64,000 nt of DNA, taken from Pezicula radicicola. Its lineage: Eukaryota; Ascomycota; Leotiomycetes; Helotiales; Dermateaceae. The notes beneath the pieces are model-generated. The model ran no database searches. It saw only the letters and a program-made list of their open reading frames with translations, and was not told the origin of the DNA. A program made the position numbers and the translations under genes. The stretch's first letter is position 1, and each line of letters starts with the position of its first letter. The stretch lies in contig PDUO01000030.1 in assembly GCA_003008705.1 (NCBI GenBank), positions 687,298-751,297 of the forward strand. Reading direction: 5' to 3'. Of the stretch, positions 36,719-47,335 are shown piece after piece.

Positions 36719-38534
36719 ATTTGATATTTGGTACAGTAAATGGAACAAAAATCAGAGAAGGCTTGATCCGGAGACTGGGGCGTGTAGAAAGATCGCTTTT
36801 GCTGGAGGAAGAGGTAATTGGTAGGTATATTATTGTTATGACGAGAATGCTTTGATAGGGGATGGATTTGCAGATGTTTTTGCTGTGAGAAAAAGGATTG
36901 GAATCTTAAGTATCCTATAAACTTCGGAGCAGATCATGTTTGAAAGCAGATCTATTTTCATTTCATCGAAGGATACATTCCCAACATTTTCAAAGAGACT
37001 AAACGCAGCCACCGTCTCAAGAATGTATGCCAACATTGAATAGAGACCTAATAACTGGATATTCAAGCTACGGAGTTTAGAAGTTGGAGAGCTGGCGAGA
37101 CGCTGAGCTCGTGGAAGCCCGGGTCGGCTTCAAACAGAACGCATTAGAATAAATTGCAAGGTAAATTCCGATGAGTTTAAGAGATTTGGGAGCTTTCCAA
37201 CATTGCCCAAAGACGTCTCATTGGGCATCTCCATTAGAGGGAAAACTTATCATACCTCTTTAAGGCCTTGCGCCGTAGCTCAGTTAGTACTTCCAAGGAA
37301 GGGGTTTGAACATCCGGGATCTCAGGTGGGGTTTTCTTCAACTACTTTGAGACACCAACATACACTTGGCATCAATATAGGCCATAGAGTTTAACGCCTT
37401 GAATCAACCTTGATAACAACCAAAATGGATAGGTTTCAGAGCTTCCCAACTTTCATGTTGGTAGAGTAAGGAATGCCTGTAAAACCAATGAGATTGCTGT
37501 TCATCTATATAAAAGTAAAAGTAATGTTTTGTTTGACACTTGTGAGGATTTAGTTTTGGAGTTGAAATGGCGAGTTTTTCTTTCTTTTGTCATGTAGAGA
37601 TACCACGTAATCATATCCAAACTACACCTTAAGCCATGTATGAACATATAACATTTATGATTGAAACGCCTCGCTTAAAATTGAAGATTATATCTTCATT
37701 AATGCACCAACATACTTACAGGCCGCATAAAAGGTCTTGAGGTAGCCGCCGAAAGTGAACAAAGTTCGTCTAAACTACTTCTAAAATGTTAGTAGGGACT
37801 TTTGGATTCGGCCCTTTCAACAATTAGCGGTTGAAAAGAATGTTCGTACCAGTAGGGCTAGTCCAACAGAACCCATGTGTCATGTTACTGTACACTTGCG
37901 GCACAGCGCAGTACTGTATCCAACAAACACAAGCGCGCTCAGAACGTATATCGGCGCTTAATTCTTCTGTGAAGGGTTTTTTTTTATTAGCGCTCGATAG
38001 AATAATGATGACTGAGACGAGTGCCTGTGCCTGGGCTTTTTCTGTCTCGGCGAAAATTTCGAAGTATGCCAAGTGCCCGTACAAGGACGAAAAGCAGTAA
38101 ATGGAAGCGCTGCTACTACAATAACTAAAAATAGCTCTTGCTATTAAATTATTCACGAGTCATATTTCAAAGCAATCCAGTGAGAAATGCCCCAAGGCTT
38201 TCTGAAACCGCCTCCCCTAGGTGTTGGTGTTTGAACATGGAGATGTAATTGCCGTAGGACCTCATGTCTGTTCAAGTAGTCTTCTAACGTACATTTGTGA
38301 CTTGTATATAAGTAGTATATTGAGTCTCTTAGAATCAACACTTTCTATCATCGATCTACCATCCCACGACTACAGTTGTCTGTTGTACAAGTAACCAAGA
38401 ATATTGTCCCGATTTTAAACCCTCCATTTCCCTACAATTTCTCACCAATTTCTTTCTTTTTGTTTCTCAGGAAATTATCCGTCTTAGCTTCGGTATGCTT
38501 ATTTAGCTGTTTCAAACATTTACGGAGACTGATC
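36719..38534. other. intergenic region with a weak tRNA-like trace
   Basis: No gene supported. At 37271-37320 there is an A-box-like TAGCTCAGTTAG and 28 bp later a B-box-like GGTTTGAACATCC. The spacing is too short for a working tRNA, so it may be a relic of a tRNA or tRNA-derived SINE. The stretch 37500-37800 is AT-rich. Confidence 0.35.
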
Positions 38535-39173
38535 ATGTCTACAGGTTCTCTTAACCTTAAAACTTTTGCATACGCACTTGTTCTTCCAGTGATTCTTCTA
38601 TCCAGTAAGGTCTTATATATGAACTTGACCCAGGATACTCGATGCTCACAAGTTTCAATAGCACTAACAATAGTCGGGTGTGTGTCAACTTCACCTGGAA
38701 TTCCTCACATCTATGTCGCCGACCTCCACGATAATACTCTCCGATTTGGATATCTCGGTATGTTTAAACTAACTGCACTCGGGGTTTTCATTCTAACTAT
38801 GTCGAAAAGCTATCTGCAGCAGTTTGTCCAACTAGACAGATTTCAAGTGTACCTCAACCGTCGGAAAAACGGCTGCAGCTCTTTCAACTTCTCTCTCGGC
38901 ATCCTTAGGGTTGGGGTTATGTTTCTTCTTGATCTACAAGCATCTCTATCATATATAAATCCTGCAATCAGTTGTGTTTCTTTCTTTCTTGGATTTGCTG
39001 CATGTATAGGCACAATGTCAGCTGCAAACAAGGATAGCACACGTGTAGATACATATGTGACTATTACTCGCACTCTTGTGTGGGCTTCTGTTACCACCGC
39101 TTTAACTGCTGTCTACTTTGTTACTTATAGCGTGTCTGCCCTTGAGCATACAACATCCGGCTCTATTAGCTGA
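38535..39173 (+). CDS. hypothetical polytopic membrane protein
   Basis: 212 residues from ATG 38535. About five or six hydrophobic segments are visible: FAYALVLPVILLSSKVLYM, VSIALTIVGCVST, MFKLTALGVFILTMS, GILRVGVMFLLDL, AISCVSFFLGFAACIG and LVWASVTTALTAVYFVTY. I do not recognise the family. A charged loop with NRRKN lies between the middle helices. About 40 bp after the stop a short frame (39213-39401) begins with another membrane-like segment (MVLGFSFLFAIIV) and an alanine/proline/lysine-rich tail. It may be the real C-terminus reached by an unrecognised intron, but no splice pair keeps the frame. Start could also be further upstream. Confidence 0.55.
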   Translation: MSTGSLNLKTFAYALVLPVILLSSKVLYMNLTQDTRCSQVSIALTIVGCVSTSPGIPHIYVADLHDNTLRFGYLGMFKLTALGVFILTMSKSYLQQFVQLDRFQVYLNRRKNGCSSFNFSLGILRVGVMFLLDLQASLSYINPAISCVSFFLGFAACIGTMSAANKDSTRVDTYVTITRTLVWASVTTALTAVYFVTYSVSALEHTTSGSIS

Positions 39174-39863
39174 GCGATTTCTAAAGGCAAAGCACTTGAG
39201 ATCCTTCAATGGATGGTTCTTGGCTTTTCTTTCCTCTTTGCCATCATCGTCCATAAATTAACCCAGGATGACGATTCGGCCCCTATTCTTCCTACAACAA
39301 AGACTGCTCCGACACCTTCGAAAAAATCGGCACCAGCACCGGCACCTGCAAAACGAGCAGCTCTACCGCCTCCAGCTAGGCAGCGCAAAGATTCTCTCTG
39401 ATGCCAATTGAGATTGAGCACTCTCATCAACTGTTCTGGCTTAACCGTCAGTGAATCAATATAAAATACTCAGGGTTAGCTTGCGAAATTGGTGGAGGTC
39501 TGTGTTGGTGTAGAAGTTCAAATTGGAATTTGGTTTATCTAGCGTCTGGATAATGGAAATGGTTAATTTAAAGAATAACTCTGTATAGATTTAAACGCCT
39601 GGACTTTGAATTTTCTCAAGAGCCTGGAAGCGAAGACGTATAATGATTTTCGACTTCCGTGATGCTTTCGTGCTCGGCTGGACCTTGGTTTCGCCGTCGG
39701 CTTTGAAATCTGTTCGCCCGATACCAAATAAGTCGATTGTTCTCCCATTGTCTCATTGCGACTATTTCCAGATGAAACTTTCAAGTCTTTCTCGACATCA
39801 ATATCGCTGTCAACGATTTTAGGACTTTGGTTGATTTATCGAAGAACGCTCTTACAACGCAGG
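39174..39863. other. intergenic; possible 3' exon at 39213-39401
   Basis: The short frame 39213-39401 (one membrane segment and an A/P/K-rich tail) may belong to the preceding membrane protein. The rest is promoter for the aldolase gene. Confidence 0.4.
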
Positions 39864-40814
39864 ATGTCATACTCATCAGCCATGACAACCTCGATTCAGA
39901 ACCCGCGGTTACGCCTGCTTAATGCTCTCCGAGCCGACTCGAAGCCTATTATGACCTTTTTGGGGCTTCCGTCCTTTCGTACCGCCCAAATTGTAGCTCA
40001 GACCGGCGTTGATGTCAGCAGTTCTCATCTTCTATAATTAATTTTCTCACTGATGATCGTAAAGGGCATCATCATCGATTGCGAGCATGGCCATATCAGC
40101 GACGATTCCATGCATAGCTCGACTGCCGCTATTGCTGCTTTGGGAGTGTCGCCGCTTGTTCGTCTCAGAACGACTCACGCGGATTTGATCAAAAGAGCTT
40201 TGGATGCTGGTGCACAGTAAGTGACACAAATCCTGCTATTCCAGTACTAAAAATGTTACAAGCGGCATAGTCGTACCTCAAATCAATACTGCCGAAGAAG
40301 CCAGGACTGTTGTCTCTCATTCAAAATTCCCTCCACAAGGACTTCGAGGGCAAGGCTCAGCGTTTCCAGCCATCACTCACGGTATCGACATCCCGACATA
40401 CCTGAAAACGGCGAACGAAACGCTTATCACCTGTCTTCAAATTGAATCGAAAGCGGGGGTCGAGAATGTTGACGCTATCTGTGCTGTACCTGGTGTCGGT
40501 TAGTGATTGACCCTACGAATCCTAAGAATGGTGTCGTTAATCTCCGTCAAGATATGATTTTCATCGGGCCGAACGACCTTGCCCTATCGATCCTTGGCTA
40601 TCTTCCCGCAAGAGATGCTGAGCCCGAGTTTGTCGACGCTATCGAAAAGATCGTGGTAGCAGCCAGGAAGCATGGCAAATGGGTCGGCCGATTATCAAAC
40701 AACGGGGCTTTGTACAAGGAGCATCTGAAAGTGTTCGATACCGTGGCGATGAGTACCGATGTTCGGGCGATTCAAAACTGGTATGCAACTGAGTTGCAAG
40801 TTGCGCGCTCGTGA
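39864..40814 (+). CDS. HpcH/HpaI-family (class II, pyruvate-releasing) aldolase
   Basis: This family cleaves 4-hydroxy-2-oxo acids to pyruvate and an aldehyde using a divalent metal. Exons 39864-40013, 40065-40216, 40263-40498 and 40552-40814 encode 266 residues; introns are 46-53 bp. Motifs in order are MTFLGLPS, GIIIDCEHGHISDD (active-site region), SPLVRLRTTH, GIVVPQINTAEEAR, CLQIESKAGVENV (metal Glu near 160) and VDMIFIGPNDLA (metal Asp). All expected active-site elements are present. The start at 39864 is chosen because it lies just before a normal N-terminus; an ATG-less extension runs further up. It stands beside a second pyruvate-releasing aldolase gene, suggesting one pathway. Confidence 0.88.
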
Positions 40815-40842
40815 TGCCTTGCAGGGTAGAAGAGAGAATGCA

Positions 40843-41009
40843 TCTACCTGAATGGCCAAGAGCTTGCGCATAGATTCGTTCGTATACATAGGAAAGTGTT
40901 CTGCCTGAGGTATCTCAACCAGCTCCACTCTGCCAATCTGCAGATCTGGCAGGTACGAGAGGTCTGCGTACTGCTCGCCGTATATATACATTCTTGAAAA
41001 GTCTACCAT
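40843..41009 (-). pseudogene. C-terminal remnant of an alpha/beta-hydrolase
   Basis: About 50 codons from 41009 read YIYGEQYADLSYLPDLQ and RVELVEIPQAEHFPMY. This is the last strand and catalytic-His region of alpha/beta-hydrolases, where family members continue with NP..MW. The rest of the gene is absent upstream. The reading frame runs on into the 3' end of the aldolase gene without meaning. It is a leftover between the two aldolase genes and suggests a hydrolase once belonged to this cluster. Confidence 0.6.
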
Positions 41010-41378
41010 GGTAGGAAAGATGTCACCTCAAAGTCAGCCGCCCCTGCAGCACGTGTTATGTGGGAATAGACAATGGGCAGAAGAGAACCCTAAGATAACG
41101 CTTTCTTTTACTTCTTTGCATTCGTGCAGCCGGAAGTGGCTGCATTGCCCAGTACATATGCACCCTATAGAGCACCGTCTTAAAATTAAGGATTGTAAAT
41201 AATTTCTTACTTAAGATCTTGTTTAACCCTAATCATATGGCATAACTCTTTTGTAGTTTAAAGTAACAACGTTGACATCAATTTGGAATTTGGAAGTGTT
41301 AATCCAGGGGAAGTAGGTTTTGCTCATAACAATATCGCTTCGACTTAAACAGCTCTGAAAGCTTTCTTCAACTAATCC

Positions 41379-42761
41379 TTATGCCTTACGCTGCAGCATG
41401 TGATAACCCAGTTCCTCTCGCGCCTCAGCGATTGTGGCTCCACCAGCGATCTTTTCCCGGATGCCGGCTTCGCTCTTCTCGATCCTTCGTGCGACTTCGG
41501 CCACCTCACGGGCTCGATCTCGCGGAACAATAACGACACCGTTTGCATCGGCAACAACGATGTCGCGAGGGTTGACACGTACCTTGCCGATGCCGATCGA
41601 CTCGTTGACGCCTCCCACTTGAACCCGATCCTTGCTGGTTCGCATCCAGCGTGCAGCGGTGAAGAGCGGGTAGTCATCGGTGATGGCACGATTCACATCG
41701 CGGCACACACCGTCGATAACAGATCCAGCAATGTCTCGCAAGCCGGCGTACTGAGTCATAATATCGCCCCAAACGGTACAATCTGTGCGACCACCGTTGT
41801 CGATGACTATGACATCGCCTATGGCAACGTCGTCGATGAAATCACCAACACTTCCTGGCGGTTCGCTGGCGGGTACGTAACGTACAGTAAAGGCCGGCCC
41901 GACGGTAACCTTTTTGTAATTGGTCAAAGGCATAATATTGAAGGCCTGTCCAGGAATGCCCAGTTTATCAAGCGCGTCAGAGACCCCAGGGGTGTCGGAA
42001 TCGGCGAACAGCGCTATCAACTCTTGATCCTCGGGAGTAGCTTTGTTGGGATTTTGTTTGGAGGATGAAGCCGCAGCTGTCAGCGACGGTGTAGGTGTAG
42101 CCTCCTCGCGGATGGCTTCGAATTGCGTGTCGTGCATCACCTCAGACACGGGATGACCAGCTCGAACGGCCCGGACCATAAGGGCCTGACGACAGTTGAT
42201 CCGCTCGCCAAATTCCAGGACCTCCTCAATACGCTTGGCCGGGACGAACACTGTCCCGCAGCTGTCGGCGATCACATAGTCGTCTTGGTGAACCGTGACG
42301 CCTCGCATCTGCAGCGCTTTACCGGAGTCGACTTGCACCACTCGATTGCGCCCGCTGATCATGGTCACGCCGCGACCGTAAACGGGATAGCCGACCTCAC
42401 GGCTGCCGTCGATGTCACGACTCATGCCATCGATGATAGTTCCACGGATGCGCTTCACTTTCGAGGCATTGGCGATGATATCACCCCAGCATGAGACGCC
42501 ATCTATGCCGCCGGAGACGACGAGAATGCGATCATCCGTCGTTACCGCATCTATGACCGGCGTGAGTAGATGGGCCGTGGGAACAGCATCAGTCTTGGGG
42601 CCTACTTTCACTGTGCTGGCGCGTCCGACAATCTTCGGGCAGTCCCAGAGTGGTCGTAGGCCGTATGTGGCTCCTTTGAAGCTGAGAAAGTCCAAGGCAT
42701 CAGACACTGTATTGGTGTCGAGCGCCGAAAGTCGGTCCAAAATGCTGCTGCATTGGCTCAT
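41379..42761 (-). CDS. tandem RraA-like / HMG-CHA aldolase fusion protein
   Basis: A single 460-residue frame holds two RraA-fold domains, at about 1-210 and 240-460, joined by an A/S/T-rich linker at 220-245. Each has the family signature G-D-x20-R-D: G93-D94 with R115-D116 in the first, G332-D333 with R354-D355 in the second. Relatives cleave 4-hydroxy-4-methyl-2-oxoglutarate or 4-carboxy-4-hydroxy-2-oxoadipate to pyruvate, or decarboxylate oxaloacetate; others only inhibit RNase E. Both copies keep the catalytic residues but differ widely, so they may act on different substrates or form the usual ring by self-pairing. Most relatives have a single domain of about 220 residues. The gene faces left; the Zn2Cys6 gene at 43614 faces right. 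Confidence 0.88.
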   Translation of the reverse strand: MSQCSSILDRLSALDTNTVSDALDFLSFKGATYGLRPLWDCPKIVGRASTVKVGPKTDAVPTAHLLTPVIDAVTTDDRILVVSGGIDGVSCWGDIIANASKVKRIRGTIIDGMSRDIDGSREVGYPVYGRGVTMISGRNRVVQVDSGKALQMRGVTVHQDDYVIADSCGTVFVPAKRIEEVLEFGERINCRQALMVRAVRAGHPVSEVMHDTQFEAIREEATPTPSLTAAASSSKQNPNKATPEDQELIALFADSDTPGVSDALDKLGIPGQAFNIMPLTNYKKVTVGPAFTVRYVPASEPPGSVGDFIDDVAIGDVIVIDNGGRTDCTVWGDIMTQYAGLRDIAGSVIDGVCRDVNRAITDDYPLFTAARWMRTSKDRVQVGGVNESIGIGKVRVNPRDIVVADANGVVIVPRDRAREVAEVARRIEKSEAGIREKIAGGATIAEAREELGYHMLQRKA

Positions 42762-43613
42762 TGCGTCAACTGTGGTGATCGGTGGGTAATCAAAAGAATG
42801 AAAGTTGTCGAAGGGGGAATGGAATGGCTCATATGAAAGGAAGGGACAGAAAAAAAAAGATTGTTACTGTACAGAAAGAAAGCCTACGACGGGCTATAGG
42901 TTTGGACTGAGTGAGTGATGGTAGAGGTTTTATTGATCGAGCTACGCGATTCGGCTCGGCGAAGAAAGTAATTTGCCGAACCCGATCGCTGGGAAGTCTC
43001 CAGCCGATACAGTAGCAACATCGGAGACCTAGCCATGTTGCCGAAGCTCGACGTCATGATACTATGTTAAAAGCATTTTGACCACTTTATCCCTTTCTTG
43101 TAGACGCGTTTTGAATCACCCCACTAATCGCTCTTCTTCTAAGTCTATTAGTATATAACCAAAGAAGTTTATAGTTAGTTGTATAATTTACTTAGTTTTA
43201 TAGTTTCTAGTAGTAAGTTACCTTTTAGGTTTAATCTATCTATTTAATAAAGTAGTCTTTTATAATAGAATAACATTTTTTATAATATCTTTAAATCTAA
43301 TAAAGTAAAATAATTATAAAATTTCTCTTATATCCTTTAATAGCTAATTTTATAGTAATTATTTTCTTTCTAGGATATTCTTCTTATCTATTGTACCTCC
43401 TTCTAAGAAGGATAACGTAACATTAAGGTTACGAAATTCAAGAGCACCTCTTTAACTAAGCACGGCATAATGGACATTTTCGCCGCGCGCTAAACTAAAA
43501 AGGCATTAGAAACCTTTCCGTTCGCGGCTCACATCTATATCTCCCCGAACGTTCGGCAACATATTTTATTATCATCTCCGAAGGATTTCAACCTGTTATC
43601 TCGTAGATACTCC
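42762..43613. other. divergent promoter region invaded by AT-rich, RIP-like DNA
   Basis: This lies between the leftward aldolase fusion and the rightward Zn2Cys6 gene. The stretch 43130-43430 is extremely AT-rich, with TATAATTT-type runs and no frames. It resembles RIP-degraded repeat remnants nearer the telomere. Unmutated GC-bearing sequence flanks it on both sides. Confidence 0.55.
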
Positions 43614-45838
43614 ATGGCCGAGCTCACTCAGGGCCCAGACTCAAGCCATATCGACAGGGAGTTCGTACATTCAAGCGACTCTCCGGTCAGCGTTGGCAAT
43701 ACAACACGAACAAAGAAGAAGACCGTAGCGTACACACAGCGTTTGACATATCTAGCTAGTAATTTGCTAACCCTCGTAAGATGCCATCGATGCCACCGAC
43801 GGAAGGTCAAATGTTCTGGTGGGACACCATGTGGTGGGTGCATTTCTGCACGTCGTGAGAACGATTGCGTCTACTCCTCGAGAGATCGCCGGGTTAAGGT
43901 GTCTGAGAGGTAAATCATGCCTAGCCTACGCCTTCAATGTCAGGAGCTTGCTAATTATCTTGATTTAACTAGATATTTGTAGTAAATTCTCGCAGAGAAT
44001 AAGCAGCTGAAGCAGTGTTCAGCGTTGCCTTCAACGCCATCGACTCGGGAGGCGCCAACTGCCTCACACACTCTAGAACCTTTGAACTCTGAAGATAACC
44101 TCAGCAACCCTCTAATGCAAGACCGGGCTTGGTTTGTATTATCTGATGTCGCAACTCCTCCGATATATATAGGTGAGGCAGCCTGCACTGCATTCGCAAC
44201 CCGCTTCCGCCAGGTTCTCGCCATGCCTCAAGGTTCAGCTCATCATATTCCTAGGATTAACTATGTGCAAGATGCGGACTTACTCTCCGTTACCAACTCG
44301 CAAGCGACATGGCCGAGTAGATCCCATGCCCAGCTGCTTCTCAGGGTTGCTTTGGCCAACATCAACCGAGCGTTCCATGTTGTTCTGACGAAGCCAACTG
44401 TCGCCAAACTTGATCAGATATATCAAGATTCACAATGGCCAGATGCACTTGTCACCTGCAAATTCTTCGCACTCTTTGCACTCGGAGAGGTCTACTCAAA
44501 CAGAGCAAGGATACCATCGGCCGGCGATTTTCCTGGGATATCGTATTTCATGCGCGCGTGTAGTCTGATCCAGATCCTTCCAGAAAGGGCAAATTTGGAT
44601 CACATCGAGATCTTGATCCTCCTCGTATGTCCTCCAGTTTTATATTCCTTGAGTATACCATTTACTTACAAGATAGTCGTTCTTCTCCTATAATCTGAAT
44701 AGAAGAAATTCTGCATACCTGTGGATCGGGTCGGCTCTCCGTCTTGGTTTAACAATAGGTTTGCATCATAATCTTCCCGCTGCAGTGGCGATGGACCCTG
44801 TGGCTCAGCAGCACCGTGTCCGTATCTGGTGGACAATCTATATCTGTGACAGGCTTTGGGGATCAAAATTAGGCCATCCTTTGATGATTCCAGATAGAGA
44901 TATCACAATTAATCTGCCTTCTATCTCAGGCCTGACTAGAGAAGAAAGGACGGATTTTCCGGACCCAGCATATATTATCGCCAGTATTAAGCTAGCGAGA
45001 ATTGCAGGCGATATCATCACCAAAATTTACTGTAGAGGCCATCCGCCACCTTTCATCAATAGCGTTCAACAAATCCTACGTGACCTCAACTCTTGGATGG
45101 CGGCTCTACCAGAGTCCATCCGGCTCTCCAAGTCCGAGCCCTCTTCTAGGCACGTAGTATCCCTGCACCTATCCTTCAACCAGGTGGGACATTATAATAT
45201 TACCTGATATCACAACCTCTGATGCTGACCTTTTTTAGCTTGTCATACTCGCAACGCGTCCTGTCTTACTTCACGTATTTACAACATCTCATACCTTACC
45301 AACTCAAGACGACGGAGTCCAATCGGACATTACGGCACCAGTAACGTTAACACTTGCTGAAGCCTGCCTCCGCACAGCGCGTCATTCAAATGAACTTTTA
45401 ACAGAAGTATGGATCGAGGGATCGCTATCGACCCTTGGATACTTCGATGCGCAGTACCTGTTCTCATCTGCTGTAATACTTGCCATCTCTAGCGTTTCGG
45501 ATGTTGGTGGGAGGGACAGCGACCTGGTGGAATCTGCAGCTCAGTTACTACGATCTATGGCTGACAGCGGTAATCTAGCCGCGACCGAGTTTTGTGGTCA
45601 CCTGGATCATGTGCGATCCGATATCAATCGGTACTGCCCTGCTACCAGAGCTGTACCAACCACGTCCGAGGTAGATCCTCTTAGGGGTGCTAGCAGCATC
45701 TTCGACACGACGATGAACCCGCTGACGGCTGAGATGGCTTTACTTGATCCGCCTATGCAGGACTTTCTTACTCAGACAGGATTTTCCTTTGACTTCCCAA
45801 ATCCTGTAGACTGGCTCCAAATCGCGATGCACCTGTAA
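43614..45838 (+). CDS. Zn2Cys6 transcription factor with two adjacent in-frame stops
   Basis: Exons 43614-43729, 43781-43909, 43973-44624, 44677-45183 and 45239-45838 total 668 codons in one frame. The binuclear zinc cluster is split by the first intron and reads CHRCHRRKVKC, then CGGC and a last Cys in ENDCVY. The fungal-specific regulatory domain is clear: NRRNSAYLWIGSALRLGL, HRVRIWWTIYICDRLWGSKL, GHPLMIPDRDI. Between them, at the start of the third exon, TAG-TAA stands at 43980-43985, directly before ILAENKQLKQ, the coiled-coil linker expected here. No alternative acceptor with a fitting phase is found. So the gene is either a recent pseudogene or is spliced in a way I cannot see. Its position suggests it regulated the aldolase cluster. 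Confidence 0.75.
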
Positions 45839-46124
45839 AACTAGTTGGTCGAGAAGAAAAGTGAAACGACAAGAGTGTTGTATGTGCAGCATCTCTCGGG
45901 TGGTCCGCCACTATCATTGGCTTCGCTGATATTCGAGCCACTAACAGACAAATGGAACTTTTGCAATCATATAATTACACCCTTGAAGATATCTATTGGG
46001 GTTAAACGGGGTGACTGCTTAGAAGTTATTGATTCTAGTACAGCCTTTGAGTTAGATCACAAGCATGGCTATCACTCGAGGAAACATGGTGAGCAATTTA
46101 GTGCTGTATCGAAAACCGGTCTCA

Positions 46125-46912
46125 ACCTGGTGATCGTATCCTGAGATACCTCTGTGGCCTGTTAAAACAGCTCGGATAAGCAGCAAATAATAGACATGGG
46201 AGCTTACGATAGCGAATCACCATCGTTCTCTCGGACAGTTTTACTCCTCTCTGTTTCCCAATTTCTCTGAAGTCTTGGGGTCTGACCTGCGCAGCATCCA
46301 GATTGAGCCACGCCATGTTTGTTTGCACTGGCATCAACAACTTTCCTCACCGACGAGTCCACGTCTTTGTGACCTTCTGGGCTATTATGTGTGTCTTTTT
46401 AACCCTAACCCTAACCCTAACCCCTTTGCATGAGGATCTGATCTAAATACCTATTCAACAGCTACCCCAGCGGCTGAAGCGACTACAATTGATTTCCGGA
46501 ACCGACAAGCTTTGTCAATAAATTCTGCGGAACCGACAATGATACTCCCAATTGGAGCACCTAGTCCTTTTTGAAAAGTAAAGTCTCACACTATCAAACA
46601 AGGAGGTGTGCTCTGAGAGGCCTCCAGTTCCTAGTACGACAGCATCCCATAACCTTGCGCCGTCAAAATTAACTCGTATGCCATTAGCATGCGCCCACTT
46701 TACAATACGTTGGGTCTCAAGTAGTGGCATAACGAGACCATAAAGAGTATATTCCGGTTTGATTAGCTTTGTTGGGCAGTGGTATATATTGTTGCTGAGA
46801 GTAGCATGTTCTCAAATATCATCAAGCGTTACGTACTTGCTATTCTTAGAAGCAGCCTTAAATACTGTTACTCTAGTCCACGCGCTGACCCCTCCCACCT
46901 CCGAATAAAGGA
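46125..46912 (-). pseudogene. L-threonine (allo-threonine) aldolase with inserted telomeric repeats
   Basis: This PLP enzyme family splits threonine to glycine and acetaldehyde. On the minus strand, decayed frames give [54 protein letters not shown], the PIGS-type strand, [24 protein letters not shown] and MPVQTNMAWLNLDAAQ, in family order. The active-site lysine loop (SKG..AP) is frame-shifted, the GGG..RQ region after FRKSI is deleted, and stops replace residues in several places (one after TLDDI, one after AVE, one before GKLL). Four TTAGGG repeats (46400-46423) sit between DPHAK and KKTH. It lies between the Zn2Cys6 gene and the transporter relic. Confidence 0.8.
46400..46423 (-). repeat. 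interstitial telomeric repeat, four TTAGGG units
   Basis: Four perfect TAACCC units on the plus strand, opposite in orientation to the chromosome-end repeat and about 17.4 kb from it. They interrupt the threonine aldolase pseudogene. Confidence 0.95.
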
Positions 46913-47335
46913 TTTAGTCACGGAGGACAGAAGGTTATAGATACAAATACGCCTAGAGTGAACCTTACGTATTATAATTTAAGTTATAGTATTAGATGGA
47001 TAAGCTACCTAGTCCCTTACAGTAAATTACTAAAAGACTCCACCGGTCCATCGAATAACATTTATTTAGGGTGGGGGAGTAGGTGCCTTTGCAGTGTGAA
47101 GGCTGTGCCTACCGCTAGGATCTCTTGCCATCATCTCTAGAGTTTGCTAAATCCCGTACCCTACAACACATAGACACAATCTCATTATTTTCATCCTCAT
47201 TAGTAGACACCCTTCGTAATAGTAAATAATGTTTAGGAAGTAAGAATAGATATAAAGTAGGATACTATTGTTTGTTCCCCTAACTTCCTTCTACTCCGTC
47301 TATCTGAAACGAGAACTTTCGCTAACAAATATACA
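46913..47335. other. AT-rich intergenic, perhaps a lost first exon
   Basis: A branch-site-like GCTAAC and TATACAG just before 47336 look like an intron end, so the transporter relic should have had an upstream exon here. I cannot define it. Confidence 0.4.

Noticed and set aside
41400..42494. Long plus-strand frames opposite the tandem RraA gene
   Set aside because: Shadows of a codon-biased gene; the minus-strand frame has two recognised domains.
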